Of a stretch of DNA of 64,000 bases, positions 51,702 to 60,756 are shown one piece after another. Where the stretch lies: the NCBI RefSeq assembly GCF_001263205.1, contig NZ_CP012333.1, forward strand, positions 7,772,001 through 7,836,000. Reading direction: 5' to 3'. The position numbers and the translations under genes were made by a program. Under the pieces are notes generated by a model. It made no database searches. It saw only the letters and a list, made by a program, of their open reading frames with translations, and had not been told where the DNA came from. The stretch comes from Labilithrix luteola (lineage in GTDB: Bacteria; Myxococcota_A; Polyangia; Polyangiales; Polyangiaceae). Numbering within the stretch: position 1 is the stretch's first letter; each line of letters starts with the position of its first letter.

Positions 51702-53597
51702 TCAGCGCGGATTGGCCGGGACGACGACGGAGTTGATGGTCGCAAAGTTTCCGCCTGCCGGGTAGGCATACGACGCGTATCCGTCGAGCCCCCAGACGAT
51801 GAGGCCGAAGGGCCCAGTCCCGGTGGCGACGTGTCCACCGTTCTGGCAGTTGGTGGAGCTGCCGACGCGCAAGAGGTCGACGTTCGTCATCTCGTAGTTG
51901 CCGCCCGTGCCCATCGGCTTCCAACCGGTGATCGGACCAAGGCAGTCGACGCTCACGTCACCGAAGCCGCCCGCCGTCTTCTTCCTCACGATGACCAGGT
52001 TCGTCGTCGGATACGTCGGGTCGGTGAAGAACACGTACTTCGAGAGGTACTGCGCCGGCGCCGGGACGTTCACGTACTCCTCGTCGCCGAGCGTTGCATC
52101 GTTGTCGTCCCTCGGGGTGGCGCCGGGGCGACTGTCGCTCGCGACCCAGCCGCCGGTCATCATCTGTCCGACGTAGAACGGGTGATTGCCGTCCTGGCTC
52201 TTCACCACGAAGGGCCCCGTTGCTTCGAAATCGAATTTGTCGCCGAGCTTCAAGTTGGTCGGAGCGTTGGGAACCGGTGGCTCGTACGTGAGCGTCGTTC
52301 CGTCGACCGCACCCACGATGCGGTACGGAATGGCTTCGTCCTGCAAGTCGGAGCGACGGGTCGTGTACGGGGCGACGGCGTATTCGAAGCCGAGTGCCGA
52401 GACGGGCGGGATGACCTGATGCCCTGAATCGCATCCGCCGAACTTGCTGTCATCGAGCTTGTGCGTGTTCGTCGAGGATTTGAGGCACAGGTAGCCATTG
52501 CCACCCACGAACGCGATGGGTTGGTCGCTCGAGATGATCGAGCCACTCAGCTCGAGCGGATCGTGATTCACCACGTTCCACTCGTTCTGCCACTGGATGA
52601 ATTCGCCGGCCTTCAGTTTGAACGTGGCAACGGCGTTGGGCGGCGCGGCAGGGATGTCGTCCTGGCTGTTACCGGCCGCCGGCAACGCCGTGGTCGGCAC
52701 GATCTGCACGGTCGTGTCCTGCGAGGCCACGATGTGAGCCCATTGAGGTCCGTGCGGCGTACCGTTGTCGTAGTCACCGTCCTTGGGGACAACCGCGATG
52801 TAGTTCTTTCCCCATGCGCTCGTGGGCAGGAGCAGACTTGCACTCGGCAAAAACGACTTCGCGCCGCCGTAAGGATGAATGTCGTATGCGCTCACGGGCG
52901 TATCGGTCGAAATGTGGAAGGCCTTCCCGCGTCCCGTTCCGGCTACCGCGGTCCCGGCGTTGACGGCCGGCGTGATGGGGCAATTCATCGGCGACTCACC
53001 GCCGTTGTTCGACGTGGGATCGCTCGAGAGGAAGAGGACGGCGACCTGCCCCGAAGGCACGCCGGTGGCGGGAACGGCCGGCCATGCCGTCTCGGGTTGT
53101 CCGGCCACGGGCAGTCGGCCGAACGCGGTGACGTCGAGATTCTGGTTGTCGCGCTCGACGGTGATCTTCAGCGGGCGCGGCCAGTTGTTCGCGAGGAACA
53201 CGGCGTAGCAGGGCGGCGCGATGATGTTCTGGAAGTTGGGCGTCGACACGACGAAGTCGCATCCGACGGCGCCATGGTTCGCGGTGGCCGCTTGGCAGGC
53301 TGGAACGCACGCTCCGTTGGAGCATCCCTGATCGTCTGGGCACGTGGTCTTCACGCGGCCGCTATCGTCCAGGATGCTGCGCAGATCGCTCGAACATCCG
53401 GCGAGGCTCGGTCCGGCCTCACCGCCGTCTTGATCGAAGACGCCATTGCTTTCGCTCGTTCCGCCGTTGCCGCCCGAGCTGCCTCCGTCGTCGCTGGAGC
53501 TGCCGCAACTCACGATGCTGACCGCGCTTGCTAGGCCCGCCATCACGCCTGCCGCGACCGTTGCCCACGTTTCCGTCCGACTCGTCCGCGATTGCAT
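51702..53597 (-). CDS. IgGFc-binding-like lipoprotein
   Basis: 631 residues from ATG 53597. The signal ends SAVSIVSCGSS (lipobox), then a Gly/Ser linker (GGSSGGNGGTSE) and a short Cys-rich stretch (CPDDQGCSNGACVPAC). The main part matches the bacterial IgGFc_binding domain type: ACYAVFLANNW-like start (PPCYAVFLANNWPRP), AFHISTDTPVSAYDIHPYGG, LLPTSAWGKNYIAV, FVGGNGYLCL and HQVIPPVSALGFEYAVAPY. These large surface proteins are common in myxobacteria; the ligand is unknown and the eukaryotic name should not be taken as function. Monocistronic. Confidence 0.88.
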   Translation of the reverse strand: MQSRTSRTETWATVAAGVMAGLASAVSIVSCGSSSDDGGSSGGNGGTSESNGVFDQDGGEAGPSLAGCSSDLRSILDDSGRVKTTCPDDQGCSNGACVPACQAATANHGAVGCDFVVSTPNFQNIIAPPCYAVFLANNWPRPLKITVERDNQNLDVTAFGRLPVAGQPETAWPAVPATGVPSGQVAVLFLSSDPTSNNGGESPMNCPITPAVNAGTAVAGTGRGKAFHISTDTPVSAYDIHPYGGAKSFLPSASLLLPTSAWGKNYIAVVPKDGDYDNGTPHGPQWAHIVASQDTTVQIVPTTALPAAGNSQDDIPAAPPNAVATFKLKAGEFIQWQNEWNVVNHDPLELSGSIISSDQPIAFVGGNGYLCLKSSTNTHKLDDSKFGGCDSGHQVIPPVSALGFEYAVAPYTTRRSDLQDEAIPYRIVGAVDGTTLTYEPPVPNAPTNLKLGDKFDFEATGPFVVKSQDGNHPFYVGQMMTGGWVASDSRPGATPRDDNDATLGDEEYVNVPAPAQYLSKYVFFTDPTYPTTNLVIVRKKTAGGFGDVSVDCLGPITGWKPMGTGGNYEMTNVDLLRVGSSTNCQNGGHVATGTGPFGLIVWGLDGYASYAYPAGGNFATINSVVVPANPR

Positions 53598-53916
53598 GCG
53601 TGGATCCTGCCGGACGCCGCACGTTCTCCCAAGTCGCTCGTGCACGGATAATTCGAAATCTGCGACTACGAACGATGAATAGTTTTCAAACGTGCGGGCT
53701 ACAGGCAGCAATTCGAAGAGGGGCCTTCGCATGGCACCTCGCTCTCCATCGCTGGCGTGGCCGCGCCTACCCGGTGGATGGACCGGCGCCTCGGAATTCC
53801 CACAAAGGACCCTGTCTTCCGTGACTTGCGATTGTGCCAGACTGCGCCGCCGCGAGGCTCGCGCGGCGTGAAAGCGCGAATTTTTGGTGCGCAATCTGCG
53901 GCATGCTGGTTGCTGA
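53598..53916. other. Divergent promoter region
   Basis: Locally AT-richer sequence (GATAATTCGAAATC near 53647; ATGAATAGTTTTCAAA near 53676) between divergent lipoprotein genes. Promoters likely lie here, but no convincing -35/-10 pair was found. Confidence 0.35.
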
Positions 53917-54723
53917 ATGCAAGGCATGCAGCTCCGCTCCCTGGTCTCGCTCGGTACCACCGTCTTCGTCGCTCTCGTCGTCGCCTGCAACAGCGGACTC
54001 GTCGATCACGAAGGCTCGTGCCCGAGTGGCTCGACGTGCGAAGGAAGCGACGACGGCGGCGCGAACGTCGATAGCGGTACGGAAGGTGAGCACTGCACGA
54101 TTGGCAGTCTTCCCGGGGATCGCGCGTGCGTACCGGGATTCGGAAAAGCCGGTACGCCGATCACGATCGCTGCCGAAGGCGAAGGATGCCTGGGCTGCTT
54201 CACGGCGTTCGAGGCGTGCAAGGTCGACGTCGCGGGGACGAACATCACCATCACCATGGCGACGAAGACGTGCCCGCCGGCCGGCGATCGGGCGTGCCCT
54301 GCGATCTGTGCCATTCCCAAGACGACGTGCACGCTGCCGGCGCTCGCGGCGGGTGAGTATCGGGTCCAGTTCTCGAACGAGTCGAAGGGCGTCCGTTGGC
54401 GAACGCTTGTCGTGGCGGCCGATGGCGACACGTCATGTGATCTGACGCAGCCCGGCCTCCCGCCCGCGGAGCTCGACACGACGAAGTACTCGAAGACCTG
54501 CACCACCGACGAGGACTGCGTGGCCGTCGCGAGCGGCAGCACGTGCGGCGCGTGCGGCGTGTGTCCGAGCACGGCGATCGCGAAGACCGACGAGACGGCC
54601 TATGACGCCGAGGTCCGTCGCCTGACCTCGCAATGCTCCTTCCCCGACGAGGTGCCGGCCTGCGCCCCGTGTCCTCCCGCGGAGGCGCGTTGCCAAGCCG
54701 GCGCCTGCGTACTCTCGAAGTAA
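53917..54723 (+). CDS. Cys-rich lipoprotein
   Basis: 268 residues; signal ending TTVFVALVVACNSG (lipobox). It is Cys-rich throughout: CPSGSTCEGSDDGG, GCLGCFTAFEACKVD, CPPAGDRACPAICAIPKTTC, CTTDEDCVAVASGSTCGACG and CAPCPPAEARCQAGAC. The final part resembles the small TDxDC...C..C domain repeated in many myxobacterial secreted proteins. ATG 53917 or 53926 start. Function unknown. It faces away from the IgGFc-binding-like gene and shares an upstream region with it. Confidence 0.8.
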   Translation: MQGMQLRSLVSLGTTVFVALVVACNSGLVDHEGSCPSGSTCEGSDDGGANVDSGTEGEHCTIGSLPGDRACVPGFGKAGTPITIAAEGEGCLGCFTAFEACKVDVAGTNITITMATKTCPPAGDRACPAICAIPKTTCTLPALAAGEYRVQFSNESKGVRWRTLVVAADGDTSCDLTQPGLPPAELDTTKYSKTCTTDEDCVAVASGSTCGACGVCPSTAIAKTDETAYDAEVRRLTSQCSFPDEVPACAPCPPAEARCQAGACVLSK

Positions 54724-54850
54724 CCCGTCGTTTCCGAGACGCGGCCGAGGGCGATGAGCGAGAGCTCCGCGCGCGACGATGGCCGGCTGCTCGCCGATCA
54801 CTTCAACGCGCTTTCGCTCTTGGTCGTCGAGGCGAGGAGCGTGATGTGTC

Positions 54851-55504
54851 TCAGTGCGGGCGCTGTTGGCCGCCCTGCGACTGGGGCATCACGTTCGGCT
54901 TGGGGCCCTCGGTCTTGCCGCCCATGGCCTTGCCGGTCTTCACTTCGATCTTCTTCGCGCCGGCCTGCGCAATCGGCGCGATGACTTCGAGCACGCCGTT
55001 GTCGAAGCGTGCCTCGATCGCGTTCGAATCGACGCCCGACGGCAGTGGAATGCGCCGCATGAACGAGCCATAGCTGCGTTCGCTCTGGTAGACGTCGCCC
55101 TCGGTCGACTCGCTTTCGCTCTTCCGCTCGCCTTCGAGCACGATGGCGTCATCCGTCACGCTGAGGCGTACGTCGTCCTTCTCGACGCCTGGAAGGTCGG
55201 CGCGCACGACGAGCTTGTTGCCCTGCATCGTGACGTCGACCGCAGGGTTCCAGACGTCGGACTTCGAGAGGAGCTCGACGTCGCCGATGCCTTCACCCCA
55301 CGGAAGGATGTCTCCGTGCGTGCCGAAGCCTCCGCCGAAGAGGCGATCCATGTCCTCGAACATGCGCTGCATGAACGTGAACGGTGTGGGGATACGGCCC
55401 CGTTGACCGATAGCTCGCCCGATCGCGCCCGGCTTCTGCCGTTCGATCGGACCGCCTTGCTCTACGGGTTGCTTCCCGCGTTCGGGCTTGTCGCTGGTTC
55501 CCAT
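54851..55504 (-). CDS. Hsp20/alpha-crystallin small heat shock protein
   Basis: 217-residue ATP-independent chaperone that holds unfolding proteins. A long N-terminal arm (IPTPFTFMQRMFEDMDRLFG) is followed by the alpha-crystallin domain about residues 85-180: WNPAVDVTMQGNKLVVRADL, PGVEKDDVRLSVTDDAIVLE, GERKSESESTEGDVYQSERS, YGSFMRRIPLPSGVD and ARFDNGVLEVIAP (the GVL motif). The tail is Gly/Gln/Pro-rich without a clear IxI motif. It is followed on the other strand by lipoprotein genes; no heat-shock operator is obvious upstream. Confidence 0.94.
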   Translation of the reverse strand: MGTSDKPERGKQPVEQGGPIERQKPGAIGRAIGQRGRIPTPFTFMQRMFEDMDRLFGGGFGTHGDILPWGEGIGDVELLSKSDVWNPAVDVTMQGNKLVVRADLPGVEKDDVRLSVTDDAIVLEGERKSESESTEGDVYQSERSYGSFMRRIPLPSGVDSNAIEARFDNGVLEVIAPIAQAGAKKIEVKTGKAMGGKTEGPKPNVMPQSQGGQQRPH

Positions 55505-55575
55505 GGCTGACCTCTTTCGCGTTTGAGCCGCACGAGCGCGCTCGAAAGAGATGCGGCCTGCAACCTAGGTGCCCC

Positions 55576-56019
55576 TCAGGCGGCTTGGGCCGTGGCGCTC
55601 GGGAGCTCGGACGTGCAGAACTTGCAGCGTTTGGCCTTCACCGGGACCGTCTCGCAGCAGGACGGGCACTCGCGCGTATCGGCGGGCTTGTCTCCCTCGA
55701 GTCGCTTCTCCAATCCCTTCACGAGTCGCGAGACGATGAAGAAGAGCGCGATGGAGACGACGAGGAAGTCGACGATGGTTCCGAGGAAGTCGCCCCACTT
55801 CAGGATGAGATCGTCCTTCGGCGTGGCGCCGGGGCGTAGCACCATACCCGCGTTGCGCCAGTCGCCGGCGGGCATGACGAGTCCCACGACGGGCATGACG
55901 ATGTCGGCGACGAGTGCGGAGACGATCTTGCCGAACGCTGCACCGATGATGACACCGACCGCCAGGTCGATGACGTTGCCCTTGAACGAGAATTTCTTGA
56001 AGTCTTCCCAAAGCGCCAC
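55576..56019 (-). CDS. mscL: Large-conductance mechanosensitive channel with zinc-ribbon-like tail
   Basis: MscL, the homopentameric emergency valve of the inner membrane that opens under hypo-osmotic shock. GTG 56019 gives the family N-terminus (VALWEDFKKFSFKGNVIDLA). TM1 is AVGVIIGAAFGKIVSALVAD, and TM2 is DFLGTIVDFLVVSIALFFIV. After TM2 the usual cytoplasmic helix (SRLVKGLEKRLEG) leads into CPSCCETVPVKAKRCKFC, two CxxC pairs like a zinc ribbon, which is absent from E. coli MscL. 147 residues. Stands alone between Hsp20 and GH15 genes on the same strand. Confidence 0.94.
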   Translation of the reverse strand: MALWEDFKKFSFKGNVIDLAVGVIIGAAFGKIVSALVADIVMPVVGLVMPAGDWRNAGMVLRPGATPKDDLILKWGDFLGTIVDFLVVSIALFFIVSRLVKGLEKRLEGDKPADTRECPSCCETVPVKAKRCKFCTSELPSATAQAA

Positions 56020-56148
56020 GGACAAGCCTTCTTTCGAGTCGAGATCGAGGAGGCCAAAACTAGAGCACAGCCAGATGCGACGGTCACTGACTTGGCGCGC
56101 TCGTGGTCTCTGGCGGCGCAAGCCTCGCTCGGTCGCTCGCCCGGCTGT

Positions 56149-57936
56149 TCACTGGGCCGCCTCTTCCCTCCGACCTTCGTAGCGCGACAGATACAAGGCC
56201 GTGTTCACGAGGGCGACGTGGCTCAGCGCCTGCGGGAAGTTTCCGAGCATACGCTTGCCGATCGGGTCGTACTCCTCCGACAGGAGGCCCACGTCGTTGC
56301 AGAGCTGGACCAAGCGCTCGAAGAGCGCGCGTGCGTCGTCGACGCGCCCCACGAGCACGAGCGCATCGGCCAGCCAGAAGGAGCAGGCGAGGAAGCTTCC
56401 TTCGCCTCGCGGCAGACCGTCCACGGACGCCTTGGTCACGTAGCGGTGCACGAGCCCGTCGTGCGTTAGCAAGCGCTCGACCGCGTCGACGGTCCCGATC
56501 ATCCGCGGGTCGGTCGGCGGCAGAAAGCCGACCTGGAGCATGAGGAGGAGGCTCGCGTCGGGCTCCTTCGAGCCAGGGAATTGCGTGAACGACCCGAGTT
56601 GGTCGTCCCAGGCTTCGCGGCAAACCCAAGCGTGGATCTCGTCACGAATGGCGCGCCAGCGATCGACCGGGCCGTCGAGACCGAATTGCTCGATCGCCTG
56701 CACCGCGCGGTCGAACGCAACCCAGCACATCACCTTCGAGTGCGTGAAGTGACGTGGCTCGCCGCGCACCTCCCAGATCCCGAAGTCTGGTTGGCGCCAG
56801 ACGTCTTCGAGATGCCGCACGAGCGCGCGAAGAAGACCCCAACTGTCGGCGTTGTGAACGAGGCCGCTCAGCAGCGAAAGATGCCAGGTGTCCATCAGCT
56901 CGCCGTAGACGTCGAGTTGCAGCTGCGTCGACGCCGCGTTGCCGATGCGAACGGGCTGGCTGTTCTCGTAGCCGCGCAGCCAGCGGAGCTCGACTTCGAC
57001 GAGGCGCCGCTCTCCCGCGATCCCGTAGAGGATCTGGAGCTGCTCGGGCATGCCCGCCGCCGCACGGAGCATCCAGTTGCGGAAGGCGAGGGCTTCGTCC
57101 GTGTAGCCCGCGCTCACCAGCGCATAGAGCGTGAACGTGGCGTCGCGCACCCAGCAATAGCGATAGTCCCAATTGCGGACGCCGCCGAGGCTCTCCGGAA
57201 GCGACGTCGTCGCCGCGGCCACGATGCCGCCCGTCGGTGCGTAGGTCAGAGCCTTGAGGGTGAGAAGCGATCGCTGGATCGGCTCGGCGTAGGGCCCTGC
57301 GATCCGACAACGGCTCGACCAGCGAAGCCAGTACGCGTCGTTGTCCATGAGGGCCTCTTCTGCATCGATCGGCGGCGGCTGCTCGGTGTTCGAAGGCCAC
57401 CATCCGAGGACGAACGGAACGCGCTCGCCTTCGCGCACGGTGAACGTCGAGTAGGTCCGATAATTCTTGCCGCGCATCGGCACGGGCGCGACCAGGCGAA
57501 AGCAGTCGGGGCCTTGGATCGCGCGAATGCCTCCTTCGATGTGCTGCACCCACGGCACGTCGATGCCGTAGCCCGTACGGATCGCGAGCTCGGACTCCAC
57601 GTTCACGCAGCCCTTCGTGCACGTCACGATGCGTACGAGATCGGGCGTGGGATCACTGATCGGCATGAAGTCGATGATCACCACCGTCCCCGTGTCGGTC
57701 GTGAACTCGGTCTCCAGCGTCAGCGTGCCATCGCGATAGCGACGTCGCACGCTGGCTACGGCGGACGTTGGCGCGATCTTCCAGAAGCCGTTCTCCTCGT
57801 CGCCGAGGAGCGCCGCGAAGCAGGCATCCGAGTCGAAGCGAGGGAGACAGAGCCAGTCGATCGAGCCATTTTTGCCCACGAGAGCCGAGCTCTGACAGTC
57901 GCCGATGAGCGCATAGTCCTCGATCCGGCAGGCCAT
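56149..57936 (-). CDS. Glycoside hydrolase family 15 protein (glucoamylase/trehalase-like)
   Basis: 595 residues, cytoplasmic. The N-terminus MACRIEDYALIGDCQSSALV, GKNGSIDWLCLPRFDSDACF is the signature of bacterial GH15 enzymes. The (alpha/alpha)6 catalytic part includes VRNWDYRYCWVRDATFTLYA (substrate-binding and first-acid region), WRAIRDEIHAWVCREAWDDQ and ASLLLMLQVGFLPPTDPRM. Members cleave alpha-1,4 or trehalose glucosidic bonds; trehalase activity is common when no starch-binding domain is present, as here. ATG 57936. Single gene. Confidence 0.93.
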   Translation of the reverse strand: MACRIEDYALIGDCQSSALVGKNGSIDWLCLPRFDSDACFAALLGDEENGFWKIAPTSAVASVRRRYRDGTLTLETEFTTDTGTVVIIDFMPISDPTPDLVRIVTCTKGCVNVESELAIRTGYGIDVPWVQHIEGGIRAIQGPDCFRLVAPVPMRGKNYRTYSTFTVREGERVPFVLGWWPSNTEQPPPIDAEEALMDNDAYWLRWSSRCRIAGPYAEPIQRSLLTLKALTYAPTGGIVAAATTSLPESLGGVRNWDYRYCWVRDATFTLYALVSAGYTDEALAFRNWMLRAAAGMPEQLQILYGIAGERRLVEVELRWLRGYENSQPVRIGNAASTQLQLDVYGELMDTWHLSLLSGLVHNADSWGLLRALVRHLEDVWRQPDFGIWEVRGEPRHFTHSKVMCWVAFDRAVQAIEQFGLDGPVDRWRAIRDEIHAWVCREAWDDQLGSFTQFPGSKEPDASLLLMLQVGFLPPTDPRMIGTVDAVERLLTHDGLVHRYVTKASVDGLPRGEGSFLACSFWLADALVLVGRVDDARALFERLVQLCNDVGLLSEEYDPIGKRMLGNFPQALSHVALVNTALYLSRYEGRREEAAQ

Positions 57937-57988
57937 ATCGGACGACCTGCAAACGGCGCACCTACGTGGGGGCCGTGCTCGAGCTGGC

Positions 57989-58831
57989 TCAGTCGATGGG
58001 CTCGAGCTGGTCGAACTCGAACGTGTAGCTCTCGTTCGCCTCGTCGAACCTCGCCGTCATGTGAGTGGGGTAGAGCGTGCGCTCTCCACCTGCGGAGGCA
58101 GGCTTCGGAATGGCCATCTCGAAGGTCTGCTTCTGCATGAGCCGCGATTTCGTGATCATCGGTTCGATGAAGACGACGTTGCCCGCCCAGTACCCCATGA
58201 TGAGCGAGGCCGAGAATTTCGCGCCCGCGGCCTTGTCAGCGAGCGGCCAGGAGTGATCGCCGGAGCCGTCGACGCAGAGCTCCGGCGGGCCATAGCCTTC
58301 GGGGAGCTTGTCGGCCGCGGGCTTGCTCTTGTTGGCCCGGCACTGGATGGAGTCGATCGCGTCGATCGTGCCGCGGAGAAAGTGCAGATCGAAGTGGGCC
58401 TCTCCATACGGCGTCGGACCGTGGCCCGAGGGCAGCCAGTTGGCGCGCAGGTGATGCACGATCGTCTGCTCGACCGCGATGTCGGGCATCTCGAGGACGA
58501 CGTCGTCCTGGTAGGGATGACTCGCGGGGGCCGAGGTGAAGGCCGCGAGGGGAACGATCACGCCCACCGAGTGCACCACCTCGTTGCCGTCGACTTTTGC
58601 AACGCGTGCGAAGCTCGCGATCTGGGCGCCGAACAGCGTGCCGGTCTTGCCGGCGACGACCTCGCCGGTCGACGTGAGGGCCGGTGCGTGATCGTTCGTG
58701 TTTCCCGCATCCGGCGTGGCGTGCGAGTCGGGCGAGTCCGAGCTCGAACAACCGGCGCTCGAGAGGCCGCCGCCGAGACCGCCTGAGAACATCGTGAGCG
58801 TGACGAACGCGGCAAGTGAGGAGGCTTTCAT
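57989..58831 (-). CDS. Lipoprotein, possibly TTHB210/DUF5602-like
   Basis: 280 residues; signal ending GGGLSSAGCSSSD (lipobox) and an Asp/Ala linker. The body has GEVVAGKTGTLFGAQIASFA, LEMPDIAVEQTIVHHLRANW and YGEAHFDLHFLRGTIDAI. The HFDLHFL motif with preceding His residues recalls the TTHB210-like (DUF5602) fold. I am not certain of that match. Function unknown. It follows an FGE-like lipoprotein gene on the same strand by about 50 bp. Confidence 0.72.
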   Translation of the reverse strand: MKASSLAAFVTLTMFSGGLGGGLSSAGCSSSDSPDSHATPDAGNTNDHAPALTSTGEVVAGKTGTLFGAQIASFARVAKVDGNEVVHSVGVIVPLAAFTSAPASHPYQDDVVLEMPDIAVEQTIVHHLRANWLPSGHGPTPYGEAHFDLHFLRGTIDAIDSIQCRANKSKPAADKLPEGYGPPELCVDGSGDHSWPLADKAAGAKFSASLIMGYWAGNVVFIEPMITKSRLMQKQTFEMAIPKPASAGGERTLYPTHMTARFDEANESYTFEFDQLEPID

Positions 58832-58882
58832 CCGGCCCGCGAACGTAGCGCCAGAGCTCCGAGATGCAACGTCACCCGAGCG

Positions 58883-60016
58883 TCACGGATCGCGTGGCGT
58901 CGCGCAGCAGCGGAACCCCGTCGAATAGTCGTGGTACTCGTGCGCGTGGGCGACCGTTCGGTATCGGCAGCCGTCGCCATTGATCGTCGTATCGAGGTAG
59001 TAGCCCCCGGCGAACGTGCCGTGCGGAAGGCTCGCGTCGGTGGCCACCCATTCGTGCAGGTTGCCGACCATGTCGTAGACGTCGAACGCGTTACGGCACT
59101 CGGCGTGGTCGCCTGTCTGAGCGAGCGCCCCTTCGACCTGACCGAGCGCCGGATCGTTCAGGCGGGTCCACACCGACGGATCGACCGAGGCCGGTCGCGT
59201 GCTCGCTTTCGCCGGACGTCGCGGCGGCTTCTTCGGGGTCGACGCCTTGCCGGTCGGCGGTTTCGAGGTCGTGCGCGCGGCGCCTTTGGCCGTCGATGCT
59301 TTCTTCGACGGTGTCGCGCGGGCGTGGGACGTTTGCGCGGCCCGTCCCGACGTCACGTGCGCCGCGCGTGAGGCAGGACTCGGCGCACGGGAGTTCTTCG
59401 CGGGCGCCGCGGGAGCCGGCGACGCCGCCAGCGCCTTGGTTCCGAAGACCGCCCCCACGGCGCTCTTACCCGTGTCGTGGCACGTGCCGGGCCGGCGGGC
59501 ATCGCCATAGGGGAACGTCGTCTTCGCCGGCCCCATGCACGCTGTCTTCCACTCGTCGTAGGCGCAGAGTCGCTTGCCCGAGGCCGCGCACGCGTCTTGG
59601 GCTTGGACCTCGCTGATGAAGCCTTGCGGGAACACGCCCGGCTCGCTCACCGCGCGGACGACGTGGCCATCGACGGGAAGGTAGTGCGGGTAGGGCTGTT
59701 CGCTACCGTCGGCGACGGTCTCGACGAGGGAGGCCTCCCATTGGTCGATGCAGAAGCGCTTCTGGCCGTCGTCGACGAGCGCCATGTGATCGGGACATGC
59801 ACGCGGAGTCGGCGCTTCGCTGCCCGCGTCGGCCGCTTCGTCCTCGTCGGGTGCTTCGGCCGCGGTCGCCGTTTCGTCGGAGCTCGCGTCGACGCCTGCG
59901 TCGGCTGTCGCATCGACACCTGGTGGCATCTGCGCAGGCGGCTTCGGCGTCGTCGTGCACGCGACGATGCCGAGCAGGACGAAAAGGGCGGCGGGGCTGG
60001 CCTTGCGCACGGTCAC
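58883..60016 (-). CDS. Formylglycine-generating-enzyme-like (SUMF1) lipoprotein with low-complexity insert
   Basis: 377 residues; lipoprotein signal (FVLLGIVACTTT) and an Ala/Asp/Glu linker to residue about 70. The FGE-sulfatase fold starts with RACPDHMALVDDGQKRFCID, QWEASL, CAASGKRLCAYDEWKTACMG and FPYGD, and finishes with YDMVGNLHEWVATD, FAGGYYLDTTINGDGCRYRT and STGFRCC. About residues 193-278 are an Ala/Lys/Thr/Pro-rich insert (SKKASTAKGAARTTSKPPTG) that interrupts the domain. Many exported family members are not sulfatase activators but binding or C-type-lectin-like proteins, so enzyme activity is doubtful. It overlaps the upstream isomerase gene by 4 bp. Confidence 0.86.
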   Translation of the reverse strand: MTVRKASPAALFVLLGIVACTTTPKPPAQMPPGVDATADAGVDASSDETATAAEAPDEDEAADAGSEAPTPRACPDHMALVDDGQKRFCIDQWEASLVETVADGSEQPYPHYLPVDGHVVRAVSEPGVFPQGFISEVQAQDACAASGKRLCAYDEWKTACMGPAKTTFPYGDARRPGTCHDTGKSAVGAVFGTKALAASPAPAAPAKNSRAPSPASRAAHVTSGRAAQTSHARATPSKKASTAKGAARTTSKPPTGKASTPKKPPRRPAKASTRPASVDPSVWTRLNDPALGQVEGALAQTGDHAECRNAFDVYDMVGNLHEWVATDASLPHGTFAGGYYLDTTINGDGCRYRTVAHAHEYHDYSTGFRCCATPRDP

Positions 60017-60690
60017 GCCTTGCGCGAGCCAGGGCGCGTGGCCGAGGCGGGGCGCTCGGCCCAGGAAAGATCGCGGGGCAGGGGATCGTCACCGCGAAGG
60101 TACGCCTCGACGAATTCGAGCCCATCCGTTCCCCAGAAGAGCTCGCCATCGACGTCGGTGGTGGGGACACCGAAAACGCCCCGCGCAATCGCTTCGCTCG
60201 TGTGTGTGCGCAGTCGCTCTTTGTTCTCCGCCGCTCCCGCCGCTTCGAGGAGCGCCTTCGCATCGAGCCCCGCGCGTTCGATGGCGGCCGTCACGCCGGA
60301 GACGCCATCGATGGCTTCTCCGCGACGCCACGCAGTGTCGAAGATCGAAGCCACCAGTGCATGCCGCGCGTCGTCGGCCATCGGAACGGAGGCCACGCGG
60401 AGCGCTAGGAGCGGATTGAACGGATGCGACGGAGGGGGAACGAGGCCACCCAAGCCGTGGCGATGTGCTTTGCGAAATGCGTCTTTGAACGTATAGAGCC
60501 GCTTCGCTGGGATCTCTGCCGGACCTTTTTGCCCGTGGGCATCGAGGATTGCGGCGAACAGAACAGGGACGAGCTCGACGCGGCGGCCGGTTCGCTGCGC
60601 GATCGCGTGGACCTGAGTGTGCGCAACGTAGGCGTAGGGAGAAATGAAGTCGAAGAATAACGTGAGCTTCGCGTCGGCGACGTCCGTCAT
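60013..60690 (-). CDS. DsbA-family 2-hydroxychromene-2-carboxylate isomerase-like protein
   Basis: 225 residues from ATG 60690 (ATG 60711 also in frame). Thioredoxin-fold kappa-GST relative: KLTLFFDFISPYAYVAHTQV holds the Ser/Pro position that replaces the CxxC of DsbA. VELVPVLFAAILDAHGQKGP is typical of HCCA isomerases, as are RVASVPMADDARHALVASIF and ARGVFGVPTTDVDGELFWGT (cis-Pro loop). Relatives isomerise chromene carboxylates using glutathione in aromatic degradation, but no degradation genes are nearby. Overlaps the FGE-like gene (ATGA). Confidence 0.9.
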   Translation of the reverse strand: MTDVADAKLTLFFDFISPYAYVAHTQVHAIAQRTGRRVELVPVLFAAILDAHGQKGPAEIPAKRLYTFKDAFRKAHRHGLGGLVPPPSHPFNPLLALRVASVPMADDARHALVASIFDTAWRRGEAIDGVSGVTAAIERAGLDAKALLEAAGAAENKERLRTHTSEAIARGVFGVPTTDVDGELFWGTDGLEFVEAYLRGDDPLPRDLSWAERPASATRPGSRKA

Positions 60691-60756
60691 TACGGGGCCG
60701 TTATCTAGCATGCAGGGCCGTGCGCGCGAGCCGTACGTCGTTAGGATGGTCGACCG

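Noticed and set aside
54751..54850. Short ORF between the Cys-rich lipoprotein gene and hsp20
   Set aside because: Begins near 54754 but runs antisense into hsp20 with no ribosome site or recognisable product.
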